This document shows, piece after piece, positions 25,901-32,966 of a DNA stretch of 64,000 bases (its first letter is position 1; the number at the start of each line of letters is the position of its first letter). Source of the stretch: Nematostella vectensis (Eukaryota > Cnidaria > Anthozoa > Actiniaria > Edwardsiidae); the NCBI RefSeq assembly GCF_932526225.1, contig NC_064039.1:17166639-17230638 (forward strand), written 5' to 3'. The position numbers and the translations under genes are program-made. The notes below the pieces were generated by a model that saw only the letters and a list, made by a program, of their open reading frames with translations, did no database searches and was not told the DNA's origin.

Positions 25901-28900
25901 TATTCCTCTCCTGATATTCCAGTAATTGCTTATTTCTTCGTAGGACTTATTTTGTTTAACCAGGTTTTCTATCGTTTCTTGATTCTCGTTCAAGTATTCC
26001 GCCATATTGATTTTTTTCAAGAAAAAAGGCAGGAATCATTACACCGCATGTGATGCTGGTTATAGTCCAGTAGCCCACCTGTGATTGGAGGAAATGAATA
26101 GAAGCTTGAAATAAAACCTGGTTCATCCAAATGCCAGAAATTGACTTGTTTACTGTTGATGAAAATAAACAGAAATATCGTATAATAAAATGGTATAGGA
26201 ATATTCAAAATGGATGCATCCAAATGTGAAATGGAAGATGCAGGAAATATCAATTTTAGAATAAAAATTGACAGTATTGAAAAAAGTATAGGGATTTTTC
26301 CTATTTCAAAGTCAAAATGACGAGTTTATATTTAGAAAAAACCTTTTTTTCCTCAACGAAAAAATGAATTTAGTGCCAAAAGTAGAATTGCCGGAAATTC
26401 GCCCTGACTTATTTTCTGTTGATGAAAATACACAGAAATATCAAATAATGGTAGGTATATTCAAAATCGCTACATCCAAATGTAAAATGGAAGTTCTTTT
26501 AAATTTCTAATTTTCAATTGAATAAAGGTAGGAAATATCAAATTTAAAATGAAAATTGACAATTTCAAAAAAGCATAGGAATTTTTCTAATTCAAAGTCA
26601 AAATGACAAGTTGAAATTTAGAAATAACCTTTTTTTCGTGAACAAAAAATGAAATAATTGTCAAAAGTAGAATTGCCGGAAATTCACACTGATTTTCTGA
26701 TTTGACAATTTTAGGCTAATAGGGTCATTCTAGGTTCTTATATGTGGTTGTTAGCTGTATAATAAAATTAAACAGTCAGAATTTTTTAATGTCTTAGTGG
26801 TTTTAATCCACCCTTAGCAAAGATACATTCTAAAGCACGAAAGAGAAGGTTAATAAAGATATTTTACCAATATTTGAACTGTTTACCTTAAACCTTACAA
26901 AAAATGACAAAGGTTTTTCCTGGCAAATGAAGTAAGGTAATTGAAAGAAATAAAAGGAATTGGAAAAGTACAGCTGGGCACTGAGTACTTTTACCTCAAA
27001 TCCAATGGATCCAAATAACGTATAAGAACATGATATGTATTTGTTTATTGTTTTAAATTTAAAAGAGAATAAAAAAGCACCTATTTTTCTGTGATGGACT
27101 TTAATCAGTCCCCATTTTCTAAGATAAATATAACCTCCCTTCACACCCATTGAAAGCCTTCCCTGATAATCAAAGCATAAATGTATTTTGCTTATTTTGC
27201 TGTATCAGTTGTCTATCTTGAGTAATTATACATAAGAGCTCAACACCCTTCACTTTTCCTTGATAGTTCATGATATCCTAAGGAATGTACACCACATTAC
27301 TAAGGGGGTGGTACACGATGCATAATGAAAGTGCAGGGGAGGGGGGTTCTTCACAAGTGTATGCTGAAAAAAGCCATGCTGGCTCCGCTCTTAGGCAGTG
27401 CCTAAATCTATATATTATTGAATCTGGTTTTAATATATTTGAACCAATATAATAATGAACTCACAGCAAATTGGTAGAACAGGGAACTTGGAAAGAGAGG
27501 ATATTCAATTAAATATGTTGGCCTACATTAGCTGGCTGGACACCATCAAGTGTGCAGTACAAAGCTTGTGGTGGCCATGCTGTGACGTTACTGGGGGCAC
27601 CACTACAGAAGACCTCCACTGAAACACACTCTGCCTCTCCAAAGTCAAGGAAAAATACATCTGCCATTCTGAATAAGAAAAAATGAAAGAGTTTTCATTA
27701 GTGATACTCAACCAACAAGGAAAACTACAGAAACATCAGGGTTGAAAGGATTTTTTTTGGGAAATCTCGATCTGTAAAAGAAAATATATAGCTATTTCTA
27801 TAAACATTGTCAGTGCAAATGACAAATAGCAATAAGCGAAAGGCTCATCTAAGACCTATTAGGTAAAATTATATTTAACCCTTCCAGCTTTTATTTAACC
27901 CATTACAGCTTTTTCACATCTGGAGAGTGCCTTAGGACATCATGAAGTCTTTTTGGGCATAATTAATGCTGTGCTTATGGATGTTTGCACGCTGAGGTTG
28001 ATTCAATGGGATAATTCCTTGTCTGGGCTTCACCAAGTAAGAAAGGAATTTTCTGATTAATGGCCTCATACTCTCCAATGTAGGTCATCTTTGCTACCCA
28101 ACCTTATTCAAAAATTGTTTTCAGGCTTATTCTGGGTTCCTTGGACCTGGAAATGTTTTGTTTGGCTTCGGGGCAAAGAGACTTATAAAAAAAACTGTTA
28201 TGATTCTGGGGGAGGAGATTGCCCACCTGTCTGTCAAGGTGTTTCCAAGACTCCCATGATGCAGTGCAGGCATGCAAAATAGGCTAAACATGGTGACTCT
28301 CTTCTAATGGAGGTTCTAGCACTGATTATTGTGACTGATTGCTGTAAAATGGGACCTGCATAGCGCAATAAAGATATCTATTTGTAACTTGATCTGTGTT
28401 TGCTTGTCTCTATTTGTAGTTCGGAATTTTGTGTCTTTTTTGGTAAGAAATGTTTCTAAGTTTAAGCATTTGTTTACGAATTGGTCAGAAATCAAGGTTG
28501 ATATTTTGACAAAAGAGTAAATTCTATTACATTGCTTAGATGCGCTTTTGAAGGTCGTCTACGCCTTGGATGAATCTATGAGTATCCGGGTCTGGTGATG
28601 TTTAGCTTGCATTTTTGACATTTTGGAATTGGGCCTATATTTTACAGGCGTCTCAGGGCATTATGGCAATGAAAGATGATAAATAAAGTTGATAAGTAAT
28701 ATATCTAAGATAATATTTAATATCTAAGAAATTATCAATATTTCCCAACATTCAGTAGAAATTTGATGAGTTCCATGGCATTTTTTTATAGAAAAAGTGC
28801 CATTTGTCAATTAGCATTTGCCATTTGCACTGACAACTTATTTCGAAATGGGTGTATAATAAGAATGGCCTTAGGAAAATCAAAATAACAGATAAGCAAG

Positions 28901-31900
28901 ATTTCAAGGAACACACAGCCAATAAGCATGCTAAGACAGCTGGTCACTCAAGCAAAACAGGTGGTTAAATTGAAGCTCACCTTTGACTTAGCCTGGTAAC
29001 TTCTGCCCTCCGCCATCGGCCTGATGCAGGGTGCTTGACACACACTACCTGCCCCACTAATGGCATGTCGTTGTACCCACTCGGCTGAGCATCACACCAC
29101 TGATTCAGTGCATACATGTAGCGGTCAAAGTGCTCTAGGTCCGATGCAGAGCCTGGCAAGGAAAACAAATCTTTTTGAAACCCTGGGGAACAACAAATGA
29201 TTATGAATATCTGGGATGGGAAAAAGAAAACAATAAGAGATGCTTTTTCATATTTCATATCTTAGAAGAGATAATTTTAAAGAGGTTGCTTTAACCCCTA
29301 GAGAGGGTCAGTAAAAGGATTCACAAGTCATGACAAGCATTCACATGGCTGACAAGCATTAACAGCATCTGAAAAGGCATCTTTAACCAATATCCAACAA
29401 TTACAAATCACAAACACCCAAAAAAAAAATCAAAGTGGAATAAATCAAGGTGGGACTATGGGAGGTTCATTCATTTATTCATTTACAGCTGTTCTCAGTC
29501 AAACCCAAAGGTTGTTTTAGATAACTTGTAATATGAAACTCATTTTTTGACAATGTTTCTATGGCAACTGTTGTCTTTTCCAGCAACCACTGAGTGTGAG
29601 CAGGTAGAGTAAGACCCAAATAATAGATGTTTTGCTTGCTAAATTGAAAAGATAATGGTGAAGTCATTCCCAAACTCGCTAAGATAGAGGGTTAAAAAGA
29701 TGAAAGCCAATGAGATCGCAAAAACTTTGAATGTAAGCAAGTGGTTTGTGTATGAAGTCCACCGCTTGTACGCTAACACTCAAAGATCCTCCTCGTAGGA
29801 AATCAAAGCAGTCACTGCTTACAAGAACAAATTTGTAACAGTTCTGATATAATGAATCTTTTAAATTAAGAAAATAATCTGTAATTTATTAAGTGGTTGT
29901 TTCGGTTGTATCACTGTTTCGTTTTGTGCCGAAACTCTTGTTTTGCCTGCTCCTGAAATTTTGGCGAATGTTCACCTAATCAAGAACTTTAGGCAAATGT
30001 GGTTCTAGCCGAACTTTGCTGTAATTTCGCCATTCTAAATTTTGGATGGACTTATATGTATAGCAGAAATTTCTGAGAATGTATGGACACAAGTTTTAAT
30101 TTTTTAGAGACAGAGGAGTTTTCTTGATCGGAATATCAAACTTCAATTCTCTTAACATAGTTTAATTCAAAAGCAAAGTTTTAAGAGGAACCCAAGCAAA
30201 TAATACATAGTCACACTCCAATGCTGCAGTTGGCGAAATATCTAGTGATAGCTGAAGGCTCGAGGTAGATATTTTTAAAGCCAATATCCTCCAAAATAAT
30301 TGTTTTAGTATATAAAACAAACATTAAACAATTTTCTTTTCGAAAACACTTGCAAATTGGATGTTACAACCGCCATTTAGTTTGATTTTGGGGCGCAGGA
30401 AAATATCAACCCCCTATGAGGTTTATATTGCATTTTATCTATAGTTTCTCAACCAATCAAATTGCTCGTTCTTGCGAGGTTCCCAAGTTTTATATACTTA
30501 TGAATCACAGTCCAATCGGCCTCAAGGTTAGCCTGTGTAGCAAGCGTTTCTGTGGAGTTTTAGCAGGAATAGATAGCGATATAGCGAGCGAGGAATATGG
30601 CCGCGCAAAGAGTGGGGAGAGCGCAAAAAAAGAGAAGGGGGAAGGGAAAGAAGGAAATGCTTGACAGCACTCATTGTCTTTTTGGCTCACAGCGAAGAGT
30701 CTGCAATCATTTTCTGATCTTAGAATCCTAGGCTCCTGATTGGCGCGGCGCGGAAAAAGCTGTGACATTTCGAAGATTCAAACTAACAATTTCTCAAACT
30801 AGCATTGCACAAGGATCCACTGGAAGATGTTTAAGTGACTGAGACAGAGGTGCGTTATACAAACAGCTATTGGGTGGAGGAAATTCCTTAGCCGTTTTGT
30901 CAATTGGTCATAGCAAAGATATATTCCAACTTGAGGCGAATTCAAAGGGAGACAACATGCGTGTTAGTCATTCGCCCTGTCAAGGTGGAATCGTGACGTT
31001 TGAGTTGGATTGGAACTTTTTTACAGCTTGCAGTTTGGCTCTTTCCTTGTCTATGTAAATTTACAGTGGGTTTCCGAGCCGCGTGCACATAGAATAATGT
31101 TGAGATCGCCTAGTAAACTCTGCATGTGTGTGTTCGCTTCGAAATTGGCTTTTATAAACAAAACATGACAACCAAAATCACGCTCAATGTGATGTCGAAA
31201 GCCGCATTTGCAAACTTTGTAACTCTAAGTTTGATTGAAATAAGAACAATTTTCATTTCACACATCTATAATCTGCAAACCCTCCAATGAACCCAAAATG
31301 AGATCAGAGGGAGGTTTTGGGGGGAACTAAGTTTGACAGCTGTTTTGAATTCTACTCGCTTGTCAAGGTTTGTCACTTGGAGGCGAAACCGTTCAAGCAT
31401 GACATGGTATTGACAGGTGATCCCAGGAGGCGTTTGCCAAAAAGACAATGAGTGTTGGCAAGCATTCCCTTCTTCCCCCTCCCTCTTCTCTTTTTTTTGC
31501 GCTCACCCCATTTTTCGCGCGTCCATATTCCTCGCTCGCTCAAAAATTCCTGCTGAAACACAGAAATGCTTGCTACGCAGGCTACCTCAAGGTCTAATTG
31601 TTAGATATTAGCCACGGCTACCGAGTCTAATACCAGCACTTAAACCAGTTTAAAGGTGGTATTATTAAACTGGTTTAAATACCAATCTCCCAAGAGTGGA
31701 CAGAACCAAGAACAAAACTGAATAGACTGTGCTGTACATGTTACTAATTCAGCTAGTAAGAATTCATCATAATGAGAAACTAAGCATGTTATCAGGCAAA
31801 GAAAAACCTTGTTTAACTAAACATGGTTTTGGTGTGAATGCAGCATAAGCCTGAAGCTATGCAGTGGCTAATATATGCAGCTGGGCGCTTCAGTGGTTTT

Positions 31901-32966
31901 TGCCCATGCTCACATGCGACCTTGTCGCAGAGTCGCAAACGAGTGTATTTAAACTACACTTGTCACAACAAAAGCTACCAACAGCTCCTATTTATTACAA
32001 AAATTGATTCTTATAACCTTTCACTTAAAGCAATCTAGCCAAAAAAGGCATAGATAAACATTCAAATTCTAAGAAGGGAATTCGACTTCAATAAACTACA
32101 GAAAATTGATGCTTATTTCCTTGGCCAGGAAGGGAGATTGAATCTAGGGCATAATTTCCTGTTTTGGCAGGAAAATTTATAACAATGCATTTTCTTTAAA
32201 CCATTAAAATTATGTGATGGCAATATATTGCAATGCAACCCATAATAAAACCAATAAAAGCAGAGAATTATATGGAAAAAAGAAAGTATTGTTTTGTTGT
32301 AGGTTTCAAAACAGTGTGTGCACAAAACGCGCACAAAATGTAAAAATCTCACAGACTGCAAAATGTTTGTTAAATTTTGCAGGTTTGTTTCCTGAATAAT
32401 AAAATGACTACCCGCTTGTGATAAAAAGATTATCGGAAAACTTGTAACCAAAAAACGATCTTCAATAACTAAGACATGAAGATGGGACTAATATATTTTC
32501 TCATGTAATTTGATTGACATCTCGATCTACGTGACAAATGACTCGACCCAACCAAAGGCAAAATATCCAAAATTGCAGATTTGAGTTATTCGCGCGAACG
32601 CGTGTTTTATGTATTGTATCCATACGAACCTAACCATATACCATTCGAAGAAGAAAATATAAAGAATCGACCAAATCTAACAATTCTGATAAACAGAGTA
32701 CAGAACATCGTTATTCGATGGGAGAAGTCGGATAAAATCCTACCTAACTGGGCCCAGAAATGATTAACATCGATGATACAAGTGATACGAACGCAGGAAA
32801 CCCTTCTATCCGATGAAACACTGTCACCATTTCCGAAAATTGAGCCATCTTTCTTCAATGGCGGAACCGAAGCCACGGCTCTTCCGTCAAAACTTGCGGC
32901 CAAAGGCTGGCCCGGAGAGATGGTCCATCGAGCTAAAGCGCCCCTCCCTCTACCACGGCCTGCCAT
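586..32966 (-). CDS. Gene A: Tudor / MIF4G-like / SAM-like / RGG / Cys-His knuckle protein, 14 coding exons, whole-gene span
   Basis: Spliced model of 3,939 nt (1,312 residues plus stop). All 13 junctions are GT-AG and the phase carries through every one, which is strong evidence for a single gene. Order: Gly/Arg N-terminus (MAGRGRGRG); extended Tudor domain about 56-238, with VFFLDFGE at 136-143; Gln/Ser-rich linker with RYLPPHLR at 427-434 and short polyQ runs near 547-551 and 562-568; MIF4G-like helices about 595-760; acidic insert about 750-804; SAM-like domain about 805-868; low-complexity tail with PPPGFPPLPP near 1097 and RGG repeats near 1165; last residues with Cys1292, Cys1295, His1300 and Cys1303. 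Tudor domains bind dimethyl-arginine partners, MIF4G folds bind translation factors and RGG tails bind RNA, so a cytoplasmic RNP or germ-granule role is inferred. The family is not recognised. The first exon is the least certain part. Confidence 0.85.
2141..2195 (-). CDS. Gene A exon 13 (SAM-like end)
   Basis: Residues 851-868, phase 0 to phase 1, with acceptor ttaatag and donor CGAAG|gtttgt (weaker than the others). FPPGVILEIRMFLDE is the SAM C-terminal helix with the usual 'G-x-x-x-x-I/L' entry. Confidence 0.85.
2338..2385 (-). CDS. Gene A exon 12 (SAM-like)
   Basis: This 48-nt symmetric exon (phase 0 both ends) encodes residues 835-850, DSLLTANKDEFKKTLQ. It corresponds to the SAM 'L..Lt.edL...l' segment. 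The acceptor is gtctttag and the donor CTTCAG|gtaatt. Skipping it would keep the frame. Confidence 0.86.
2637..2930 (-). repeat. 59-bp array carrying exon 11 end plus 5' splice site (about 5 copies)
   Basis: On the coding strand each unit has the last bases of exon 11 (CAGATAACTGCATTAGG) followed by gtgagtgg and the first part of the intron. The copy at 2898 is the true exon end, and the others lie in the following intron. The period is 59, so using a downstream donor would shift the frame. Confidence 0.9.
2898..2986 (-). CDS. Gene A exon 11 (SAM-like domain start)
   Basis: Residues 805-834, phase 1 to phase 0, with acceptor tgtccacag. MLEQLKLDDLFPKFRDNCI is a good SAM helix-1/2 pattern ('wL..l.L..y...F..n.i'). 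The donor ATTAGG|gtgagt is strong and is the founder of the adjoining 59-bp array. Confidence 0.88.
3003..4605. repeat. 22-bp minisatellite in gene A intron 10 (about 70 copies)
   Basis: The unit on the plus strand is CCAGATAACTCAGGGTAAGT plus AG. Variants include GG/AG, CCAG/TCAG and CCGG. Each unit contains CAGGGTAAGT, a near-ideal 5' splice site, but on the strand opposite to gene A. The array fills most of the intron between exons 10 and 11. Confidence 0.95.
4675..4889 (-). CDS. Gene A exon 10 (helix and acidic insert)
   Basis: Residues 733-804, phase 2 to phase 1, with acceptor tgtcccag and donor AGCTG|gtaagc. A last amphipathic helix (RERLLDLLLHRA) is followed by a strongly acidic Ser/Asn/Gln stretch (SDSNQDVLVEPENSDDGEF onward) that looks disordered and contains casein-kinase-2-like sites. 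Confidence 0.88.
5228..6420 (+). pseudogene. Decayed non-LTR reverse-transcriptase fragments in intron 9
   Basis: Two short stretches look like the C-terminal half of a non-LTR polyprotein: ELVTRISSSKYFRDCIYLGN near 5250 (compare the 'vSStKYLGv.id' thumb motif) and TIQQRHSYHRCTYIFECING near 6330 (compare 'QRr.y....vfKciNG'). No intact frame joins them. The assignment is by motif impression only. Confidence 0.4.
6421..7165. other. Intron 9 remainder, nothing recognised
   Basis: AT-rich intronic sequence with short open frames on both strands and no recognisable protein motif, apart from the donor side of exon 9. Confidence 0.5.
7166..7269 (-). CDS. Gene A exon 9 (MIF4G-like)
   Basis: Residues 699-732, phase 0 to phase 2; donor CAAAA|gtaagc. 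The acceptor is a tandem NAGNAG site (tgtagcag) that can include or drop one Gln codon. WETRCERFCSFLANMFVTL matches the MIF4G helix that reads 'r..fl.fi.eLy.l' in eIF4G-type domains. Confidence 0.88.
7311..7645. repeat. 55-bp tandem array in intron 8 (about 6 copies)
   Basis: The unit contains AACTTGGTTGTCTGC, GATTGGACATCAATGATAAG and TGATCAAGTGG. One copy has lost several bases in the middle. It lies just upstream, on the coding strand, of exon 9. Confidence 0.93.
7890..9470 (+). mobile_element. Degraded non-LTR retrotransposon, 3' part (CR1/L2-like)
   Basis: Reading plus-strand frames with shifts gives NPFQSAYKNGHNTETGLL near 8185 (compare 'NpfQSaYrkgHSTETALL' of CR1/L2-type reverse transcriptases), a 'WF.SYL..R.Q.V' remnant near 8280, and YPFMPMTLKSIYL where the catalytic YADDTQIYL block should be. 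TFKSLLKTHLF-like sequence near 9190 and a tail with GCGCTAATG...CGCTATATAAATAAA at 9405-9445 fit the 3' end of this class. Stops, frameshifts and loss of the YADD motif show it is dead. It inserted opposite to gene A in intron 8. Confidence 0.7.
8378..9008 (+). repeat. Tandem duplication of about 316 bp inside the retroelement
   Basis: The block starting TATACTACACATCTAGCTG occurs at 8378 and again at 8696, with nearly identical 316-bp copies. Each copy carries a palindrome-rich piece made of ATTCTGGAATGGGAATGG-like words and their complements, which may be a small MITE captured by the duplication. Confidence 0.88.
9553..9623 (-). CDS. Gene A exon 8 (MIF4G-like)
   Basis: This 71-nt exon encodes residues 675-698, phase 1 to phase 0, with acceptor atgctttag and donor TTGAG|gtaggt. 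The helix FQEHFRGVVLAFRDELIE resembles the MIF4G 'F...l...c...fe' helix. It lies just beyond the 3' tail of a non-LTR retroelement. Confidence 0.88.
9624..10491. other. Gene A intron 7, with a tRNA-like SINE remnant
   Basis: No coding potential on either strand apart from the splice sites. Around 10243-10317 there is a possible tRNA-derived SINE head: TAGCTTAGTGG resembles box A and CCGGGTTCCCCC a degenerate box B, about 40 bases apart. No complete cloverleaf was found. Confidence 0.4.
10492..11256 (-). CDS. Gene A exon 7 (Q-rich linker and MIF4G-like start)
   Basis: Residues 420-674, phase 1 to phase 1, with acceptor catttacag and donor CTCTCAG|gtaatt. It contains RYLPPHLR at 427-434, a short motif found in several RNA-binding and eIF4-associated proteins. 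Two CAG/CTG-like polyQ runs follow, then a charged helix (ELEWQKWKFQRNLKKILDR) and paired helices including FKGVSETVVMLEMIIERV and SFSDIATKLCWLLSG. The spacing and the 'F-x-x-x-Y/I-A-x-L-C-x-x-L' motif resemble MIF4G of eIF4G, Paip1 and CTIF. Confidence 0.88.
11645..12674. mobile_element. 1.03-kb TIR transposon (MITE), TAA target duplication
   Basis: Terminal inverted repeats of about 48 bp begin AACACGAGGTTCCGCTATAA and match almost perfectly at the other end. A TAA duplication flanks both sides (11642-11644 and 12675-12677). A 3-bp TAA target fits PIF/Harbinger-type elements. There is no transposase frame. Inside, a motif with GTCATTCC...GTGCA...GTCAGC recurs near 12006 and 12200. It sits in intron 6 of gene A, 30 bp from the exon 6 donor. 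Confidence 0.9.
12707..13250 (-). CDS. Gene A exon 6 (low-complexity linker)
   Basis: Residues 239-419, phase 0 to phase 1, with acceptor ttttgtag and donor CCTCAG|gtaatc. It starts EMPSDVGTNIPDQ and contains a short Gln/Leu helix (QQLEQLEKLEQQL), then Ser/Gln/His-rich disordered sequence. The donor lies only 30 bp from the end of a 1.03-kb TIR transposon in the next intron. Confidence 0.9.
13331..13391 (-). CDS. Gene A exon 5 (end of extended Tudor)
   Basis: This 61-nt exon encodes residues 218-238, phase 2 to phase 0. SISSILAREGFAQ matches the usual end of an extended Tudor domain ('sv...Lv..GlA'). The acceptor is ctgttgttag and the donor CTCAG|gtaaaa. The 4-kb 22-bp array lies in the intron just upstream on the coding strand. 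Confidence 0.9.
13446..17462. repeat. 22-bp minisatellite, about 4.0 kb, in gene A intron 4
   Basis: The plus-strand unit is GTGTTAGACAGTAAGAGGAGGG with GAGGAG/GAGAAG, GGGG/GTGG and GTTAG/GCTAG variants and shortened units with GGCGACAGTAAG. There are about 180 copies. Repeated variant blocks (for example GGTGTTCAACAGAAAGAGG at 13468 and again near 13824) show higher-order structure. On the coding strand each unit reads as a pyrimidine-rich tract with CTAAC, resembling branch-site plus polypyrimidine sequence, without the AG. Confidence 0.96.
17463..17972. repeat. Interspersed-repeat fragment, diverged
   Basis: The segment about 17520-17860 resembles 54400-54720 (shared words such as TTGGGACC.AAAGCACTG, ACTTTGACAGGCTGTA and GGGGGGAGGTATCTGT). 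It is probably another member of the dispersed family at 27.9, 51.7 and 54 kb. No coding potential. Confidence 0.5.
17973..18088 (-). CDS. Gene A exon 4 (extended Tudor, C-terminal half)
   Basis: Residues 180-217, phase 0 to phase 2, with acceptor ttttctag and donor ATAAG|gtaagc. NENQWSQAAICRFRDLISC is the helix after the Tudor hinge, and SFQLALYI is a following strand of the staphylococcal-nuclease-like half. The exon is separated from exon 3 by a 9.4-kb intron that is mostly mobile elements. Confidence 0.9.
18089..18948. other. Intron 3 proximal part, nothing recognised
   Basis: AT-rich intronic DNA with a short (AT)n/T run near 18378-18410 and a purine-rich stretch near 18440-18540. No gene or mobile-element ends seen. 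Confidence 0.5.
18952..21686. mobile_element. 2.7-kb TIR element with TTA target duplication
   Basis: Left end CAGTTTACGGACTGGGTGTG and right end (reverse complement) CAGTCTACGGACTGAGTGTG begin inverted repeats that continue through GAATTAATGAGTTTTCACAC and CCGGGCCATGCATTTAATGA. TTA flanks both ends (18949-18951 and 21687-21689). It is intronic in gene A and has no recognisable transposase. It contains a nested foldback element. Confidence 0.88.
19129..20285. mobile_element. Nested foldback element with arms of about 490 bp
   Basis: Sequence from about 19129 to 19620 is repeated in inverse orientation from about 19785 to 20285 with many point differences. Examples are ACCACAGGCTTCC against its complement near 20265, and TGTAATTTGCATAGACAGCT against AGGCTGTCTATGCAAATTAC. 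The unique centre is only about 165 bp. The near-complete palindrome would fold into a long hairpin if transcribed. Confidence 0.85.
22663..22868 (+). pseudogene. Possible coding fragment inside foldback element
   Basis: An open frame reads SPKQSQLLEEIRKMVSDAYD, then PRESLAANPEAATREMAQQE and a helix ending in FQMLHMLFNQLPAS and a stop. The helical, charged composition looks like real protein, but the family is not recognised. It may be a captured or element-encoded exon. Confidence 0.35.
22978..23070. repeat. TTCGCGAA palindrome cluster, left
   Basis: The 8-bp self-complementary word TTCGCGAA recurs about every 16 bases, separated by AACACCG, AACAACG or similar. The cluster can fold on itself or pair with the right-hand cluster at 25455-25600. 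Confidence 0.93.
23337..23492 (+). pseudogene. Short frame MADESQSMRRIRSWNLQG..., apparent founder of 108-bp array
   Basis: An ATG in the context AAGATGGCGG opens a 51-codon frame containing KKLVSLFSKACLEEGRNVDR and LICFEDCRM before a stop. The second half (GRNVDRLICFEDCRM) is the sequence that recurs, diverged, in each following 108-bp unit as GNADRLI.FEDFRMCENC. The family is not recognised; it could be an exon of the element's own gene. Confidence 0.35.
23440..25375. repeat. 108-bp array that inverts orientation at about 24560
   Basis: Units with GGAATGCCGATCGCTTGATA, TTCGAAGATTTTCGAATGTG and AAAACTGCTAGCGAAGAATT lie head to tail from 23440 to about 24520. They then appear as reverse complements, more diverged, to about 25375. 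The 108-bp period is 36 codons, which gives a long repetitive minus-strand open frame that I treat as an artefact. Confidence 0.93.
25455..25600. repeat. TTCGCGAA palindrome cluster, right
   Basis: Inverted counterpart of the left cluster, with about nine TTCGCGAA-type words spaced about 16 bases apart. Confidence 0.93.
25730..26020 (-). pseudogene. Possible element-encoded N-terminal helix-turn-helix fragment
   Basis: The minus-strand frame begins MKKINMAEYLNENQETIENL and continues VKQNKSYEEISNYWNIRRGI. The 'eiieLv.qn.SyeeIs..w..rrgisGfS' pattern looks like a DNA-binding helix-turn-helix of a transposase or integrase. The frame then runs into non-coding repeat. No DDE catalytic core was found. 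Confidence 0.35.
26701..27526. other. Intron 3 distal part, nothing recognised
   Basis: AT-rich intronic DNA between the foldback element and exon 3. No repeats or coding signals stand out. Confidence 0.5.
27527..27668 (-). CDS. Gene A exon 3 (Tudor core)
   Basis: Residues 132-179, from phase 2 to phase 0, with acceptor ttattcag and donor AAT|gtaggc. It carries VFFLDFGE, matching the Tudor 'V-x-x-x-D-F/Y-G-N' core. Glu143 sits where canonical methyl-arginine readers have Asn. The exon continues through APSNVTAWPPQALYCTLDGV, the usual 'P-x-x-A-x-x-C-x-L-x-G-V' hinge of extended Tudor domains. Confidence 0.92.
27880..28690 (+). mobile_element. Dispersed repeat, copy 1 (about 780 bp)
   Basis: Nearly identical, in inverse orientation, to 51690-52490; examples are GACATCATGAAGTCTTTTTG, TTCCTTGGACCTGGAAATG and GGGCCTATATTTTACAGGCG. 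No intact frame and no clear TIRs. It is probably a non-autonomous element recently spread in this genome, and lies in gene A intron 2. Confidence 0.8.
28981..29152 (-). CDS. Gene A exon 2 (extended Tudor)
   Basis: Residues 75-131. It enters in phase 1 after ttttccttgccag and leaves in phase 2 at CAAAG|gtgagc. It encodes the helix after FWAQ, then GQVVCVKHPASGRWRRAEV, which is the classic Tudor 'G-x-x-C-x-A...W-x-R-A' barrel strand pair. A second acceptor (ccccag) 21 bases upstream is also in frame and would add seven residues. Confidence 0.9.
29153..30519. other. Gene A intron 1 proximal part, with mariner-like fragment
   Basis: Mostly non-coding. At 29698-29830 the plus strand reads MKANEIAKTLNVSKWFVYEV followed, after a frame slip, by KDPPRRKSKQS. 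This resembles the helix-turn-helix and GRPR-type linker of Tc1/mariner transposases, with no catalytic domain after it. Confidence 0.4.
30528..31584. mobile_element. 1.06-kb TIR element with 8-bp target duplication (hAT-like MITE)
   Basis: Inverted ends of roughly 180 bp start TTAGCCTGTGTAGCAAGC (left) and TAGCCTGCGTAGCAAGC (right, complemented). They share GAGCGAGGAATATGG and GCAAAAAAAGAGAAG motifs. CCTCAAGG flanks both sides perfectly (30520-30527 and 31585-31592). An 8-bp duplication is typical of hAT elements. There is no transposase. It is in gene A intron 1. Confidence 0.9.
31640..31678. other. Perfect 14-bp inverted repeat
   Basis: TTAAACCAGTTTAA and TTAAACTGGTTTAA are separated by 11 bases. 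It is a stable hairpin or dyad site just outside the hAT-like element, with unknown role. Confidence 0.7.
31685..32743. other. Gene A intron 1 distal part, nothing recognised
   Basis: AT-rich intron up to the exon 1 donor. Short frames on both strands have no recognisable motif. Confidence 0.5.
32744..32966 (-). CDS. Gene A exon 1 (start codon, Tudor start)
   Basis: Residues 1-74 plus one base of codon 75. The ATG is chosen because it opens the Gly/Arg-rich MAGRGRGRG, a typical arginine-methylation substrate and Tudor ligand. The end, with CVRITCIIDVNHFWAQ, is the first strand of an extended Tudor domain (compare the usual FWAQ or FYVQ motif). The donor is TTAG|gtagg, phase 1. The frame stays open upstream of the ATG, so a farther start or another 5' exon is possible. 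Confidence 0.75.

Larger units (their letters stand above)
21938..26700. mobile_element. 4.8-kb foldback element with complex long inverted arms
   Basis: The outer arms, about 21938-22552 and 26080-26700, are inverted copies of each other. Each arm is itself made of two to three diverged direct subrepeats starting GAATTTCCGGCAATTCTAC. Inside come paired TTCGCGAA clusters (22978-23070 and 25455-25600) and a 108-bp array that flips orientation near 24560. The whole structure is therefore roughly palindromic about that point. It lies in gene A intron 3, 250 bp from the preceding TIR element. Confidence 0.85.
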
